DNA of 64,000 nt from Halorussus limi (GTDB lineage Archaea; Halobacteriota; Halobacteria; Halobacteriales; Haladaptataceae): contig NZ_CP096659.1 in NCBI RefSeq assembly GCF_023238205.1, positions 1,426,001-1,490,000 of the forward strand, read 5' to 3'. The notes under the pieces were generated by a model. It searched no databases, had not been told where the DNA came from, and saw only the letters and a program-made list of their open reading frames with translations. The position numbers were made by a program, and so were the translations under genes. Below, one piece after another: positions 1 through 9,161 of this stretch (position 1 is the first letter of the stretch; every line of letters starts with the position of its first letter).

Positions 1-447
1 GACGCGGAAACTGATATCCTCGATGATGCCCTCCTTGTCCTGCCAGCGTATCCAGTCGCCGATGTTGAACTTCGGGTCGGTGACGATGAAGACGCCGCCC
101 ACGAGGTTGGCCGCGATGTCCCGACTGGCGAACCCGATTGCGACCGTCAGCGCCGCGACCACCGTCGGCGGGACCGAGAGCAGGTAGCCGTAGTCGGCAA
201 CGTCGAGCGCCAGTCGGAGCGCGACGACGATGACGGCGACGTGGAGTATCTTCAGCAGCGCGTTCGCGGCGGTCCGCGGGACGTTTCCGCCGTCGAGCGC
301 CTGGTCGAGTCCGGGTTCGACGACCCACCTGCCGACCGCGTACGCCGCCCCGAACGTGACCAGAAATTCCAGAACGCTCCACGCGACGCCGAGATAGCCG
401 GTCTCCGGTACGTCTGGAATCCCTACCTGCAGACCCAGCCCAGTCAC
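1..447 (-). CDS. MscS-family mechanosensitive channel, C-terminus cut by window edge
   Basis: About 149 N-terminal residues are visible and the gene runs off the left edge. Two or three hydrophobic helices are followed by the family's pore-lining and beta-domain start: a segment reading GFASRDIAANLVGG, then the IGDWI motif typical of the MscS beta domain. Members are homo-heptameric inner-membrane channels that release solutes when membrane tension rises after osmotic downshift. I chose the GTG at 447 because no in-frame ATG lies between it and the cydB stop 43 bases upstream. It follows cydAB on the same strand. The family call is firm; the exact start is less so. Confidence 0.85.
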   Translation of the reverse strand, partial: MTGLGLQVGIPDVPETGYLGVAWSVLEFLVTFGAAYAVGRWVVEPGLDQALDGGNVPRTAANALLKILHVAVIVVALRLALDVADYGYLLSVPPTVVAALTVAIGFASRDIAANLVGGVFIVTDPKFNIGDWIRWQDKEGIIEDISFRV

Positions 448-489
448 TCCCGGAGCGACGGCCGGAACGGCCCTGAACGTTCCGGCCGG

Positions 490-1545
490 TCAGTACGACT
501 CCTCGGGGTCGATGGGGCCGCTGAACGCCGAGTAGAGGACGCCGAAGTAGGTCAACACCAGCGGAATCAGGAGCGCGGCCCCGGCGGTCAGCAACTCGAC
601 GGCGGGCGCGCCGATGATGGCCTCCTCGACCGTCAGGCCGGTCCCCGGTTCCACGACGGGGTACAGCAGGACCGCGACCAGCGAGACCAGCGCCCCGGTC
701 AGACCGCCCGCCGCCCCGAGCGTGACGTAGGGGTAGCCCCGCCGGGCCGCGACGACGTAACCGCCCGCGAGCAGGACCGACCCGGCGACGAGCGCGATTG
801 GGGCCGGTGACAGGAGCGCGTCGCGCATCGCAGGCCGGAGCGCCAGCAGGACCAGCGCGACCGAGACCAGCGCGAGGTACGCCGCCGTCGCTCGGACGCC
901 GTAGTCGGGCATCGCCTCGGCGAGCGGACCGGTGGTCTTCAAACGGAGGAACGCCGCGCCCGCGGCGACGTTGAGCGCGACGACGGCGAGACCGATTCCC
1001 AGCGAGGCGGGCGCGACGCCGGAGACGCCGAGCAACCAGTTCCCGGCGAAGACCCCGAGCAGAAAGGGCGCGCCGACGCTCCCGGCGGCGAAGGCTCGGC
1101 CCCACCACGTCCGCCACCGCCGGTCCTCGCGCTGTTCGTAGAACTCCGGAGCCATCCCTCGCAGAACGAGCGCGGCGAGCACGCCGAACAGCAGGAGGTA
1201 GTGGCGACTGAACAGCGCGGCGTACACCGCCGGGAAGGCCGCGAACAGGCCGCCGCCGAAGACGACTAGCCAGACCTCGTTGCCGTCCCAGAACGGGCCG
1301 ATGGCCGCGAGACACTGCTCGCGCTCGCGTTCGCAGCGTCGGCGCTCGCTCTCGGTGGCGTTTCGCGCCGTTCGGCCCCGCAGGGCGAAGATGGCTCCGA
1401 CGCCGAAGTCCCACCCGTCGAGGAACAGGAATATCGCGAGGAACGCGAACACCACGCCGAACCAGAGGTCCGAGAGCGCGACCCCGAACCAGACCGTCTG
1501 GGAGGCGAGCGGACCGACCGCTCCGGTCGAGAGCGGGTCAGTCAT
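490..1545 (-). CDS. cydB: Cytochrome bd oxidase subunit II (CydB)
   Basis: The protein has 351 residues and about nine hydrophobic helices. Near the N-terminus it carries the FLDGWDFGVGAIF segment that marks subunit II of bd-type quinol oxidases. CydB supports CydA in the membrane complex that reduces oxygen to water using quinol. The start overlaps the cydA stop by 8 bases (1538-1545), so the two are translated from one message. A central loop of charged residues (about 50-68) is typical of haloarchaeal versions. No CydX-like small subunit or CydDC assembly transporter is visible nearby. Confidence 0.93.
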   Translation of the reverse strand: MTDPLSTGAVGPLASQTVWFGVALSDLWFGVVFAFLAIFLFLDGWDFGVGAIFALRGRTARNATESERRRCEREREQCLAAIGPFWDGNEVWLVVFGGGLFAAFPAVYAALFSRHYLLLFGVLAALVLRGMAPEFYEQREDRRWRTWWGRAFAAGSVGAPFLLGVFAGNWLLGVSGVAPASLGIGLAVVALNVAAGAAFLRLKTTGPLAEAMPDYGVRATAAYLALVSVALVLLALRPAMRDALLSPAPIALVAGSVLLAGGYVVAARRGYPYVTLGAAGGLTGALVSLVAVLLYPVVEPGTGLTVEEAIIGAPAVELLTAGAALLIPLVLTYFGVLYSAFSGPIDPEESY

Positions 1546-2983
1546 CCTCGCTAACCTCCGTCGGGGTCGGCGCTGGCGCTCGGTCGCGCACGGGGTCGGG
1601 GAGGCTCTCCCCGTCCTCGACCTTCGGCCCTCGCCGAATCAGTCGCCCGACGACGTAGGTGTACAGCGAGAGCAGGACGGCGTAGCCCCCGACGAATCCC
1701 GCCAGCGTCAGGGTCGCTTCGGTGGCCGTGAGGCCGGGCGAGACGCCCTCGGTGGTCTTCATCACGCCCTGAATCACCCACGGCTGGCGACCGACTTCGG
1801 TGACTATCCAGCCGAGTTCGACGCCGAAGATGCCCAGCACCGACGACGCCATCAGCGCCTTCTGGAGCAGGCGGTCCTCGAACAGTTCGCCGGTCCACCA
1901 GCGATAGCCTGCCCAGAACGCGAGCAGGACGAACCAGAACCCGAGCGCGACCATCGCCCGGAACGACCAGAAGACGACCGCGACCGGGGGCGACCCCTCG
2001 AACTCCTCGAGGCCGGTAATCTCGGCCTGCGGGTTCCCGCCCGAGGCGAGCCACGATGCCCCGCCCGGTATCCCGATGCCGAAGATGTCCTTCGCCCGCG
2101 GGTTCAGCAGGTCGTCGACGCTGGTCGGGAACGCGACGATGTACTCGGGGACGTAGCTGTCGGTCTCCCAGACCGCCTCCATTGCGGCGAACTTCTGGGG
2201 CTGTGTCTCGGCGACGTGTCGCCCGTAGGCGTCGCCGTGAATCACCTGCAGGGGTGCGGTGATAATCAGCGCCACCAGCGCGACTTTGAGCGTCGCGCGC
2301 CAGAACTCGGCGTCGAGATTTCCCCCGTCAACGACGCCGAGGTGCCGACGCCGGTAGACGTGGTAGGCCCCGACGCCCGCCATGAACAGCGCGACCGAGA
2401 GGACCGCGGCGTTCTGCATGTGGACGAACATCCACGGGAACCGCGGGTTGGCGTAGGCCGCGATGGGGTCGGTCAGCAGAATCGTCATCTCGCCGCTCTG
2501 TCGGGCGACCTCGAACCCGCGCGGGGTCTGCATCCACGAGTTGGCGACCAGAATCCAGACCGCCGACAGCCACGTGCCGAGGCCGACCATGAGCGACGAC
2601 ACGAAGTAGAGCCTATCGCTCACGCGTTCGCGGCCGAAGACGAACACTCCGAGGAAGGTCGCTTCGAGGAAGAACGCCATCATCCCCTCGACCGCCAGCG
2701 GACCGCCGAACAGTTCCCCGGCCGCCGCGGAGAACGCCGCGAAGTTGGTCCCGAACTCGAATTCGAGGACGAGACCGGTGACGGTTCCGACCGCGAAACT
2801 CACCGCGAAAATCTTGGTCCAGAACCGCCGGAGTCGCTCGTAGAGGGACTCGCCGGTCCGAACCTCCTTCCACGTGAAGTAGACGAGGAACGGCGCGAGA
2901 CCCATGCTCATCACCGGGAAGACGATGTGGACGATAGTCGTGACCGCGAACTGGAGTCGGCTCGCCGTCGCGGGGTCTACCAC
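1538..2983 (-). CDS. cydA: Cytochrome bd oxidase subunit I (CydA)
   Basis: The protein has 481 residues, near the family norm. It is the haem-binding, quinol-oxidising subunit. His19 in the first helix is the expected haem ligand. The conserved GRQPW motif at residues 398-402, close to the quinol loop, is intact, and the VEGMMAFFLEATFLG helix contains the conserved glutamates of the proton and haem site. The start is GTG at 2983, preceded by a purine-rich GGAGGTGGGAG. It is the first gene of the cydAB operon. A ribbon-helix-helix protein is transcribed divergently 255 bases away and could regulate it, but nothing in the sequence proves that. Confidence 0.94.
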   Translation of the reverse strand: MVDPATASRLQFAVTTIVHIVFPVMSMGLAPFLVYFTWKEVRTGESLYERLRRFWTKIFAVSFAVGTVTGLVLEFEFGTNFAAFSAAAGELFGGPLAVEGMMAFFLEATFLGVFVFGRERVSDRLYFVSSLMVGLGTWLSAVWILVANSWMQTPRGFEVARQSGEMTILLTDPIAAYANPRFPWMFVHMQNAAVLSVALFMAGVGAYHVYRRRHLGVVDGGNLDAEFWRATLKVALVALIITAPLQVIHGDAYGRHVAETQPQKFAAMEAVWETDSYVPEYIVAFPTSVDDLLNPRAKDIFGIGIPGGASWLASGGNPQAEITGLEEFEGSPPVAVVFWSFRAMVALGFWFVLLAFWAGYRWWTGELFEDRLLQKALMASSVLGIFGVELGWIVTEVGRQPWVIQGVMKTTEGVSPGLTATEATLTLAGFVGGYAVLLSLYTYVVGRLIRRGPKVEDGESLPDPVRDRAPAPTPTEVSEDD

Positions 2984-3237
2984 CCTCCCACCTCCGGATT
3001 CCGGCGGTCTTCGGCCGAGTCGTCCGGACGAACATGGCGCTCTCGGGTCATCGTGTTCGCCGGTACGATTTCGGTGGCCAAGTGGTGCCGCCCGGTTCTC
3101 GGCCGAACGGAATCGGGGTCGGATTCAAGTGAGTTGACTTCCAACTCTCTAGGTTCGCCCGGCCGTCTCGTTCCCGCCGTTTCTTCCCGGCAGTCTGACC
3201 AATGCTTAAGTGGCACCGCGTGCGACCTATCACCAAG

Positions 3238-3648
3238 ATGGGTAACAAGAACAAGACTATCTCGTTCCGGGTCAACGAGGACTCCTTCGAGACCCTCCGG
3301 GAGATAGCCGAGGAGCGGGACATCTCGCTGTCGGCGGTGTTCCGCGACTACGTGGACACGCTCGTCGCCCACGACGGCCGGGTGCAGGTCGTGCCCGAGA
3401 CCGAACTCGGCGAGGAGACCGGGGGCAACGAGTTCCCGCCGAAGGTCGAGGTGCCGAAGAGTTTCATCCGCGAACACGAGCGACTCGAACTGGAGGCCGA
3501 ACACCTCCGCGAGCAGTTACAGGAGTACAAGCAGTACGCCAACAGGCTTCAGGAGGAGGTCGAGGCGAACGACGACGTGGAGGAGGTCGTTCACCTCGAA
3601 GAACTCGACGAGGAACTCGACACCGACGAGACGTACCGACTGGGGTAG
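3238..3648 (+). CDS. Ribbon-helix-helix (CopG-like) DNA-binding protein with coiled coil
   Basis: The protein has 136 residues. Residues 4-42 fit a ribbon-helix-helix fold: a beta strand (KTISFRV) followed by two short helices with the RDISLSAVFRDYVD pattern. Residues 80-125 form a highly charged, probably coiled-coil tail, so it is likely a dimer or higher oligomer. The ATG at 3238 lies about 28 bases after a TATA-like GCTTAAGTGG (3206-3215), which fits a leaderless start; an in-frame ATG 36 bases upstream would fall on the TATA box. It is divergent from cydAB. The target is unknown. Confidence 0.75.
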   Translation: MGNKNKTISFRVNEDSFETLREIAEERDISLSAVFRDYVDTLVAHDGRVQVVPETELGEETGGNEFPPKVEVPKSFIREHERLELEAEHLREQLQEYKQYANRLQEEVEANDDVEEVVHLEELDEELDTDETYRLG

Positions 3649-3681
3649 CCGTCTCTCTATCGGCGCTCGCGCCCGTTCGGT

Positions 3682-4137
3682 CTATCCGGACAGGCTCTCT
3701 TTCTTCCGGCGCGCCTTCGACTCCATCTCGCCGTCGCCCTCGACGCCGGCCAGTTCTTCGACCGCTTCGAGCGTCCGGACCGAGTTGTCGAGGAACGAGA
3801 GGATGTCGCCGGGGTAGGCGTACACCATGTAGTCGTCGGTCATCACGTCCACGATGGCCTCCGGTCCCATCCCTTGCTCGCGCAGGCGGAGGAGATAGCG
3901 CATGAACTTGCGCTCGGGACACCCGCAGTACGGGTTGCTCTGGCAGTCGCAGTCGAGGAAGTCCTCGGCGAAGTCCAGCACCCGCTCTTGGGTCGTGTCG
4001 TCCAACTGCGCGAGGTTGTCGCCCTGAAACAGCATGTCGAGCGTCGCGCCCTTGAACGCGCCCTTCGGGATGTTGGTCTCCAGTTGAGACCCGATTTGGC
4101 GGTGGTTCTTGACGTAGATTTTGTCGGTGACGGCCAC
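3682..4137 (-). CDS. Conserved haloarchaeal protein (DUF5814-like)
   Basis: The protein has 151 residues and no membrane segment. It resembles a family widely conserved in Halobacteria that I recall as DUF5814; the number is from memory. A cysteine cluster, CDCQSNPYCGCPERKF at about residues 63-78, has four cysteines that could bind a metal. The C-terminus is basic. The start ATG at 4137 begins MAVTDKIYVKN, which matches the conserved N-terminus of the family. No function is known to me. It stands alone between the ribbon-helix-helix gene and tRNA-His. Confidence 0.7.
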   Translation of the reverse strand: MAVTDKIYVKNHRQIGSQLETNIPKGAFKGATLDMLFQGDNLAQLDDTTQERVLDFAEDFLDCDCQSNPYCGCPERKFMRYLLRLREQGMGPEAIVDVMTDDYMVYAYPGDILSFLDNSVRTLEAVEELAGVEGDGEMESKARRKKESLSG

Positions 4138-4277
4138 GCTTGCCCGTCAGTTGGGCGCTGGCGCTGAAAAGCGTGTCGTCGCCACGCCCACCGTTTCGAC
4201 TGGAGTCTGCCACCGCCTGACAGTATCGTAGAGAGTCGTAACGTATTTTAATCGCAGGCGTCTACGCTCAGGTGCGT

Positions 4278-4351
4278 GTCCGGGTTGGGGTAGTGGACCA
4301 TCCTTCAGCCTTGTGGAGGCTGAGACGCGGGTTCGATTCTCGCACCTGGAC
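4278..4351 (+). tRNA. tRNA-His (GTG anticodon)
   Basis: The cloverleaf folds fully. The acceptor stem TCCGGGT pairs with ACCTGGA (one G-T pair). An extra G at position -1 (4278) faces discriminator C (4351), the hallmark of tRNA-His. The anticodon stem CAGCC/GGCTG encloses the loop TTGTGGA, giving anticodon GTG. The T stem GCGGG/CTCGC encloses TTCGATT. The D stem is weak (three pairs). CCA is not encoded. A TATA-like TATTTTAATC lies about 30 bases upstream. Confidence 0.93.
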
Positions 4352-4882
4352 CTTCTTCCGCGAGCAAAACGGCGAGCATCGCGTAGCGTGTGCTCGCTAC
4401 GTGCGAGCGGAGATGTTCTCCAGAGGGAACCACCGTCCGACGCCCCGAACCCACCGTTTCAATCGTTGCGAAACGACTTCAGACTCGCTCTGAGCGGCCC
4501 ACAGCCACCTCCTTCGGCGGAGAACCCGGCCCATAACAAAGTCCGAACCGGCCTTTGGAAGCAAATGCGCCCGACGGCTCGGGCGCGGAACGTGCAAGCA
4601 GACGGCCGTTTCCGGCGATGCCGGAGGCTCTGGTGGTGGGCTGGCCTCCCGCCGTCGTGTCACCAACCCTCCCGCGAAAGTTCTCGTTCCGGCGGCCGCG
4701 AACTCTGCAACCTCTCCTTTCGGTTCGACCGGTGTCTTCCGGTGGGACTCTGCGACGCGGACGCGACGCTGCGATGCGACTCTGCGACGCGGTTCTCGGT
4801 TCTCTACTCTCCGACTCGATTCTCCGATTCGGCTCCCGGCGTTGTTCTCTCGGATTCCACGCGAAACGATGGGGATGTAGTC
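4352..4882. other. Gene-free stretch after tRNA-His
   Basis: I see no convincing gene in these 531 bases. Immediately after the tRNA there are small hairpins (GCGAGCA with TGTGCTCGC; CTCGC with GCGAG) but no clear T-run terminator. Near 4745-4815 there is a crude repeat of the motif CTCTGCGACGCG within a pyrimidine-rich track. The open frames crossing it on both strands have unlike-protein composition (long runs of R, P and S) and overlap the SRAP gene in the wrong frame. Confidence 0.5.
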
Positions 4883-5563
4883 TCAGAACTCGTCCAGTCC
4901 CGTCTGTACGTCCTCCTCGGCAGGGACTTCCTCGACGAGTTCGGGGCCGTCGTTTCTGGGGTCGTCGACCGCCGACGAGACCGGGTAGGCGCGCATCTCC
5001 GCGGCGGGGTAGGGGTCGAGCAGGTCGGCGAGGCCGTCCTCCGAATCGGCTTCCAGCCACCGCCGTTCCTCCCCCGGAGAGAGCATCGCCGGCATCCGGT
5101 GGTGGACCGCCTCGACCACCGCGTTCGGTTCGGTGGTGACGACGGTGAACGTCGCGTCTCGGCCTTCGGTCCCGGGTTCCCAGAGGCCCGCGAACGCGAA
5201 GGGCGCGCGGTCCTCGCGCTCGATTCGGTACGGTTGGGTGCCGGTGGGCGTCTGCTTCCACTCGTAGAAGCCGTCCGCGAGGACGAGACACCGGCGCTCG
5301 GCGAACGCCTCGCGGAAACTCGGTTTCTCGGCCAGCGTCTCAGCCCGGGCGTTGACGTGGCCCGACGAGGGCGTGTCGTCGCTCCACCGGGGAACCAAGC
5401 CCCACGTCGGGAACCTGACGGCGTCGGGGTCGTCGCTCCGGACCACGGGGTGGCTCTGGCCCGGCGAGACGTTGTACCGGGGTTCGAGCGGTCGGACCGG
5501 TTCGGCGTCGAACCGCTCGCGGACCTCCTCGGGCGGAGCGAACAGCGAAGTTCTGCCGCACAT
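4883..5563 (-). CDS. SRAP-family peptidase / abasic-site DNA crosslinking protein (HMCES/YedK type)
   Basis: The protein has 226 residues. The start at 5563 gives MCGRTSLF, placing the invariant catalytic cysteine at position 2; this residue is exposed after Met removal and forms a thiazolidine link to abasic sites in single-stranded DNA. Other conserved landmarks are present: RYNVSPGQ, WGLVPRW, NARAETL, the FYEWK motif with its glutamate, and the HHRMPAML histidine. The family shields abasic sites at replication forks. The gene is monocistronic. The upstream extension to 5614 is rejected because it would bury Cys2. Confidence 0.93.
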   Translation of the reverse strand: MCGRTSLFAPPEEVRERFDAEPVRPLEPRYNVSPGQSHPVVRSDDPDAVRFPTWGLVPRWSDDTPSSGHVNARAETLAEKPSFREAFAERRCLVLADGFYEWKQTPTGTQPYRIEREDRAPFAFAGLWEPGTEGRDATFTVVTTEPNAVVEAVHHRMPAMLSPGEERRWLEADSEDGLADLLDPYPAAEMRAYPVSSAVDDPRNDGPELVEEVPAEEDVQTGLDEF

Positions 5564-5698
5564 ACCGGGAACTCCGGCGGGCGTACGAATAAAACGCTCC
5601 GGCTTTCGGCGCACTCCGCCAGTCAGTTCCGGACCCGCACCGCGAACAGTCAGCGGTATAATTCGTCTCGAAGTCGGAACCCGGGCGCCCCCGGCGCG

Positions 5699-6883
5699 TT
5701 ACCGCGACGGCTGTTCGGTCTCGCGAACCGGCTGTTCGGCCGGCGTGATGCGGTCGGCCCGGCCGCTCTTCTGGATGATGTCGAAAGCGGTCATCAGGTC
5801 CGTCCGGGAGACCAGTCCCGCGAGTTCTCCGTCGGCGTCGATGACCAGCAGGCGACCGATGCCGTGTTGCTGTATCTGCTCGAACGCGCTCATCGCGTCG
5901 TCGGAGGCCGGAATCGTCTTCAGGTCGCGGGACATCACGTCGCCGACCGTGTAGGCGTCGCGCTCTACCTCCGAGACCTGCCGGGCGTCGTCGAGCGTGA
6001 CCATCCCCACGAGTTCGCCGTTCTCCACGACGGGGTAGCCGGTGTGGCGCTGGCGGAACATCGCCTCCATCAGTTCGGCGACGGAGTCGTCGGGCGAGAC
6101 GGTTTCGAGGTCGTCTGCAGTCGTCATCACGTCTCGGACGCGCACGTCGCGGAACGCGGCGTTCATGACGGTCTGTTGGGCCTCGCTGGTCGCGCCGATG
6201 TAGATGAAGAACGCGATGCCGATGAGGAGCCAGTTCCCGCTGAACAGGCCGAACAGGCCGAGGACGATGGCGAAGATCTTGCCGACCTCGGCGGCGGTCT
6301 GGGTCGCGTCGGCGAACGACCGGTTGCGGGCCAGCAGCGCCCGAAGGACGCGCCCGCCGTCCATCGGGAAGCCGGGCAGGAGGTTGAATATCGCCAGCGT
6401 GATGTTTATCAGCGCGAGGTAGCCGAACAGGAACTGGACCGCCGGTAGCCCCCCGGTGACGAGGACGACGCCGTAGGAGAGGGCCCCGAGCGCGACGCTG
6501 ACCGCGGGACCGGCGACGGCGATGAGCAGTTCCTGTTTCCACTCCTCGGGGGTCTCGGTCAGGCGCGCGATGCCGCCGAAAATCCACAGCGTGATGGAGT
6601 CGATGGGGAAGCCAAAGCGCATCGCCACCAGCGAGTGGCCGAGTTCGTGGAGGACGACCCCGACGAACAGTCCGATCGCCGCGACGGCGCCGAGTACCAG
6701 TTCCAGATTACCAGTCGTGAGCGTCGCGCTGTCGAGTTCGGTTCCGAAGAGCAGATTGAGACTCTCGACCAGCGACCCCACCTGCGTGCCGATGAGCCAC
6801 GCGAACACCGGCAAGACGAGTAGGAACGTCAGGTCGAGTTTTATCGGAATCCCGAACGCCCGCCCGACAGTGAAACTTCTCAT
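5699..6883 (-). CDS. Site-2 protease-like M50 metallopeptidase with two CBS domains
   Basis: The protein has 394 residues. Residues 1-230 hold about six membrane helices. The zinc site HELGH is at 79-83, and the partner motif NLLPGFPMDGGR at 167-178 provides the third ligand (Asp). Residues 245-390 form a CBS pair, a module that often senses adenylates. Enzymes of this type cleave membrane-embedded substrates, commonly anti-sigma-like or regulatory proteins; the archaeal substrate is unknown. All catalytic residues are present. It is monocistronic and divergent from tnpB. Confidence 0.9.
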   Translation of the reverse strand: MRSFTVGRAFGIPIKLDLTFLLVLPVFAWLIGTQVGSLVESLNLLFGTELDSATLTTGNLELVLGAVAAIGLFVGVVLHELGHSLVAMRFGFPIDSITLWIFGGIARLTETPEEWKQELLIAVAGPAVSVALGALSYGVVLVTGGLPAVQFLFGYLALINITLAIFNLLPGFPMDGGRVLRALLARNRSFADATQTAAEVGKIFAIVLGLFGLFSGNWLLIGIAFFIYIGATSEAQQTVMNAAFRDVRVRDVMTTADDLETVSPDDSVAELMEAMFRQRHTGYPVVENGELVGMVTLDDARQVSEVERDAYTVGDVMSRDLKTIPASDDAMSAFEQIQQHGIGRLLVIDADGELAGLVSRTDLMTAFDIIQKSGRADRITPAEQPVRETEQPSR

Positions 6884-7071
6884 ACCTATGCGTAACCGTG
6901 GCAGGGTATTAACAGTGGGGTCGCGCCGGACTCTCCGGCCGACGACCGCGTCTCGCCGACGATTCCTCGCGGTTCCCTCGCCCGATTCGACCGAACGCTT
7001 CGGCGAACGAACTTATTACTTGCGGCCAAGCCAAAGTATTCAAGAGGCCCCCTGAGACACTGACGTACAAC

Positions 7072-8283
7072 GTGGCAGACACCGAATATTGCAGACGGAC
7101 CGCAGTCACCGGACTTTCCGTGTCTCCGACGGACGCCGCACGGCTTCGCGAGTTGGTCGACGCGTGGAAGCGCGGGTGCCAACTCGCGGTCAACGAGGCG
7201 TGGGGTGTCTGTCACACGAGAAGCGAAGTCCAACAGCTCGCGTACGACCGCCTGCGCGAGGAGACGTCGCTCGGCAGTCAGCACGCGGTGTTGGCGACCC
7301 ACCGGGCGGCCGAGGCCATCAAGCGCGCCCGCCAGCGCGATACCGACAAGCCGGAGTTCACGAGTCCGACCGTCGCGTTCGACACCCGGACGATGACGGT
7401 GTTCGACGACCGGACCGTCAGCCTCACGACGACCGGCGAGCGCGTCCGGTGCGACTTGAAACTCCCCGCCGGCGACGGCTACCAGTCGCGCTACCTCGAC
7501 GACGAGGACTGGGAACCCGCCAAGAGCACCCTCCACTACCGCGACGGCGAGTTCACCTTCCACCTCGGCTTCCGGACGCCCCGGCCCGCCATCGACCCGC
7601 CGACCGAGGGCGCGACGGTCCTCGGCGTCGATTTGGGCGTCGAGAACCTCGCCGTCACCAGCACCGCGCGCTTCTTCGACGCAGGCGAACTGAACCACCG
7701 CCGCGAGGAGTTCGAGCGGGTACAGGCATCGCTCGAAGCCACCGGCACCCGGAGCGCGGCCCGGACCCTCCGACAGGCGGGCAACCGCGTCGACCGCTAC
7801 GTCCGCCAGCGCCTCCACGAAGTTGCCAACGGCATCGTCGCCGAGGCCGAGGAGTACGACTGCGAGTTGATAGCCTTCGGGGAACTGACCGAGGCCGTCG
7901 ACCTGCTCCCCGAGGCCGACCCGTACCACGAATGGCTGTTCCAGCGTCTCCTCTCGTTCGTGGAGTACCGCGCGGCCGAGCGCGGCATCGCGGTCGTCGA
8001 AGTGAATCCGGAGTACACCAGCCAGCGGTGCATGGAGTGTGGCTTCACCCACCCGCAGAACCGGAATCTGGACGCGAACCAGTTCGAGTGCCTGAAGTGC
8101 GAGGCGTCGGCCCACGACGACTACAACGCCGCCAAGAACATCGCGTTCCGGTGCGTCCGCCGGGGACCGCTCTCCTCCCGGGGTCTCGGTGCCGCGGCGT
8201 GCGCGTTGCAGTCGGGAGTCGTGACGCCCGACGACGGATTCACGCCGTACGCGGAGTTGTCCGAGGCTCCGCGGTCGGACTGA
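7072..8283 (+). CDS. tnpB: RNA-guided endonuclease TnpB (IS1341/IS605 type), stand-alone
   Basis: The protein has 403 residues, the usual length for TnpB. The RuvC residues appear intact: Asp187 in GVDLGV, Glu271 in FGELTEA and Asp350 in DDYNAAKNI. The C4 zinc ribbon is Cys320, 323, 340, 343. TnpB cuts DNA next to a transposon-adjacent motif, guided by an omega RNA transcribed across its own 3' end. No tnpA (Y1 transposase) lies beside it, so this copy is a non-autonomous IS1341-like unit or a domesticated nuclease. The start is GTG at 7072. The long +1 frame inside it (7089-8555) is an artefact. Confidence 0.92.
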   Translation: MADTEYCRRTAVTGLSVSPTDAARLRELVDAWKRGCQLAVNEAWGVCHTRSEVQQLAYDRLREETSLGSQHAVLATHRAAEAIKRARQRDTDKPEFTSPTVAFDTRTMTVFDDRTVSLTTTGERVRCDLKLPAGDGYQSRYLDDEDWEPAKSTLHYRDGEFTFHLGFRTPRPAIDPPTEGATVLGVDLGVENLAVTSTARFFDAGELNHRREEFERVQASLEATGTRSAARTLRQAGNRVDRYVRQRLHEVANGIVAEAEEYDCELIAFGELTEAVDLLPEADPYHEWLFQRLLSFVEYRAAERGIAVVEVNPEYTSQRCMECGFTHPQNRNLDANQFECLKCEASAHDDYNAAKNIAFRCVRRGPLSSRGLGAAACALQSGVVTPDDGFTPYAELSEAPRSD

Positions 8284-8343
8284 GTGGGGAACCGGTCTCG
8301 CCTCCGACGCAACTTTTTACCACTCACGCGCGTAGGTCCGAGC

Positions 8344-8733
8344 ATGAGCCAGCAACCGAAGCCACTGATTCGACGGAGCGGAGACATCGAGTACGAGGAC
8401 GTGGGCGCGGCCGAGGGGATGCGAAAGGGCGTCCTCGTGGACGAGAGTCGCGGCGCGCCGAACTTCGCCATCCGCCGGTTCGAACTCGACCCCGGCGCGT
8501 CGGTGCCCGAACACACAAACGAGGTCGAACACGAGCAGTACGTTCTGTCCGGTGAGTACACGGTCGGCATCGACGACGAAGAACACACCGTGAGCGAAGG
8601 CGATTCGCTCCTCATTCCGGCGGGCGTCGTCCACTGGTACAGAAACGAGAGCGAGGAACCGGGCGCGTTCCTCTGCGCCGTGCCCAACGGCGACGACGAG
8701 ATAGAACTGGTAGAAGAAGGGCAGAAGTCGTAG
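8344..8733 (+). CDS. Single-domain cupin protein
   Basis: The protein has 129 residues. A conserved beta-barrel cupin spans about residues 40-112. Cupin motif 1 is seen as EHTNEVEHEQYVLSGE (two His and one Glu as metal ligands), and motif 2 as GDSLLIPAGVVHWYRN. Small cupins act as enzymes or as metabolite sensors; the substrate cannot be told. The ATG at 8344 lies about 26 bases after a TATA-like CTTTTTACC (8312-8320), which fits a leaderless start. It begins 60 bases after tnpB and probably marks the outer boundary of that insertion. Confidence 0.85.
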   Translation: MSQQPKPLIRRSGDIEYEDVGAAEGMRKGVLVDESRGAPNFAIRRFELDPGASVPEHTNEVEHEQYVLSGEYTVGIDDEEHTVSEGDSLLIPAGVVHWYRNESEEPGAFLCAVPNGDDEIELVEEGQKS

Positions 8734-8736
8734 AAG

Positions 8737-8913
8737 CTATTCGTATTCCGGAAGCGAGACGAGGGCCTGAATGTCAGCGGAAATCCACGCGTCGGTGTCC
8801 GACCGGTCCTGCATTCGGACCGTCGGCTTTCCGCCCGCGTCGTCCTCCTCTATTTCAAGCGTCACTTGTTCGTCAAACCGCTCGGGTAACCGCTTGTTGT
8901 GTTTCCCCCTCAT
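8737..8913 (-). CDS. Small acidic haloarchaeal protein
   Basis: The protein has 58 residues if started at MRGKHNKRLPERF (ATG at 8913); an in-frame ATG 21 bases upstream adds seven residues. After a basic start it reads as a small beta-rich acidic protein (RFDEQVTLEIEED, then DTDAWISADIQALV). The pattern recalls a family of short haloarchaeal proteins of unknown role, but I cannot name it securely. It converges tail-to-tail on the cupin gene, leaving 3 bases between stops. Confidence 0.55.
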   Translation of the reverse strand: MRGKHNKRLPERFDEQVTLEIEEDDAGGKPTVRMQDRSDTDAWISADIQALVSLPEYE

Positions 8914-9161
8914 AGTTGGTCGGTCTGTGCGCACTCGGCGCTTACCACGAGACGGTCTTTGTTATTTGCCGGTTGCCGAGTCGGTAGTGTCGGAGTAACG
9001 CCGTGCCACGTCAGTTATTGCCGGCTTACCTCGCGGTATGGCGGCGTTTCCGCCGGTCCATCTCTGTCTGCCGGTCGCCTGACGCCGGCGACCCTGCGAC
9101 CTCGGGCCCTCGAATCCTCGGTTCCGAATCGCTCAAATACCGCGAGCTATTACCCGTGAAC

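Noticed and set aside
1280-3307. Long plus-strand open frame over cydAB
   Set aside because: It is antisense to the clear cydA and cydB genes, rich in R, E, D and P, and has no motif. High GC content makes such antisense frames common.
4352-4882. SRP RNA or RNase P RNA in the large gap after tRNA-His
   Set aside because: None of the conserved SRP loop or RNase P core elements can be found on either strand.
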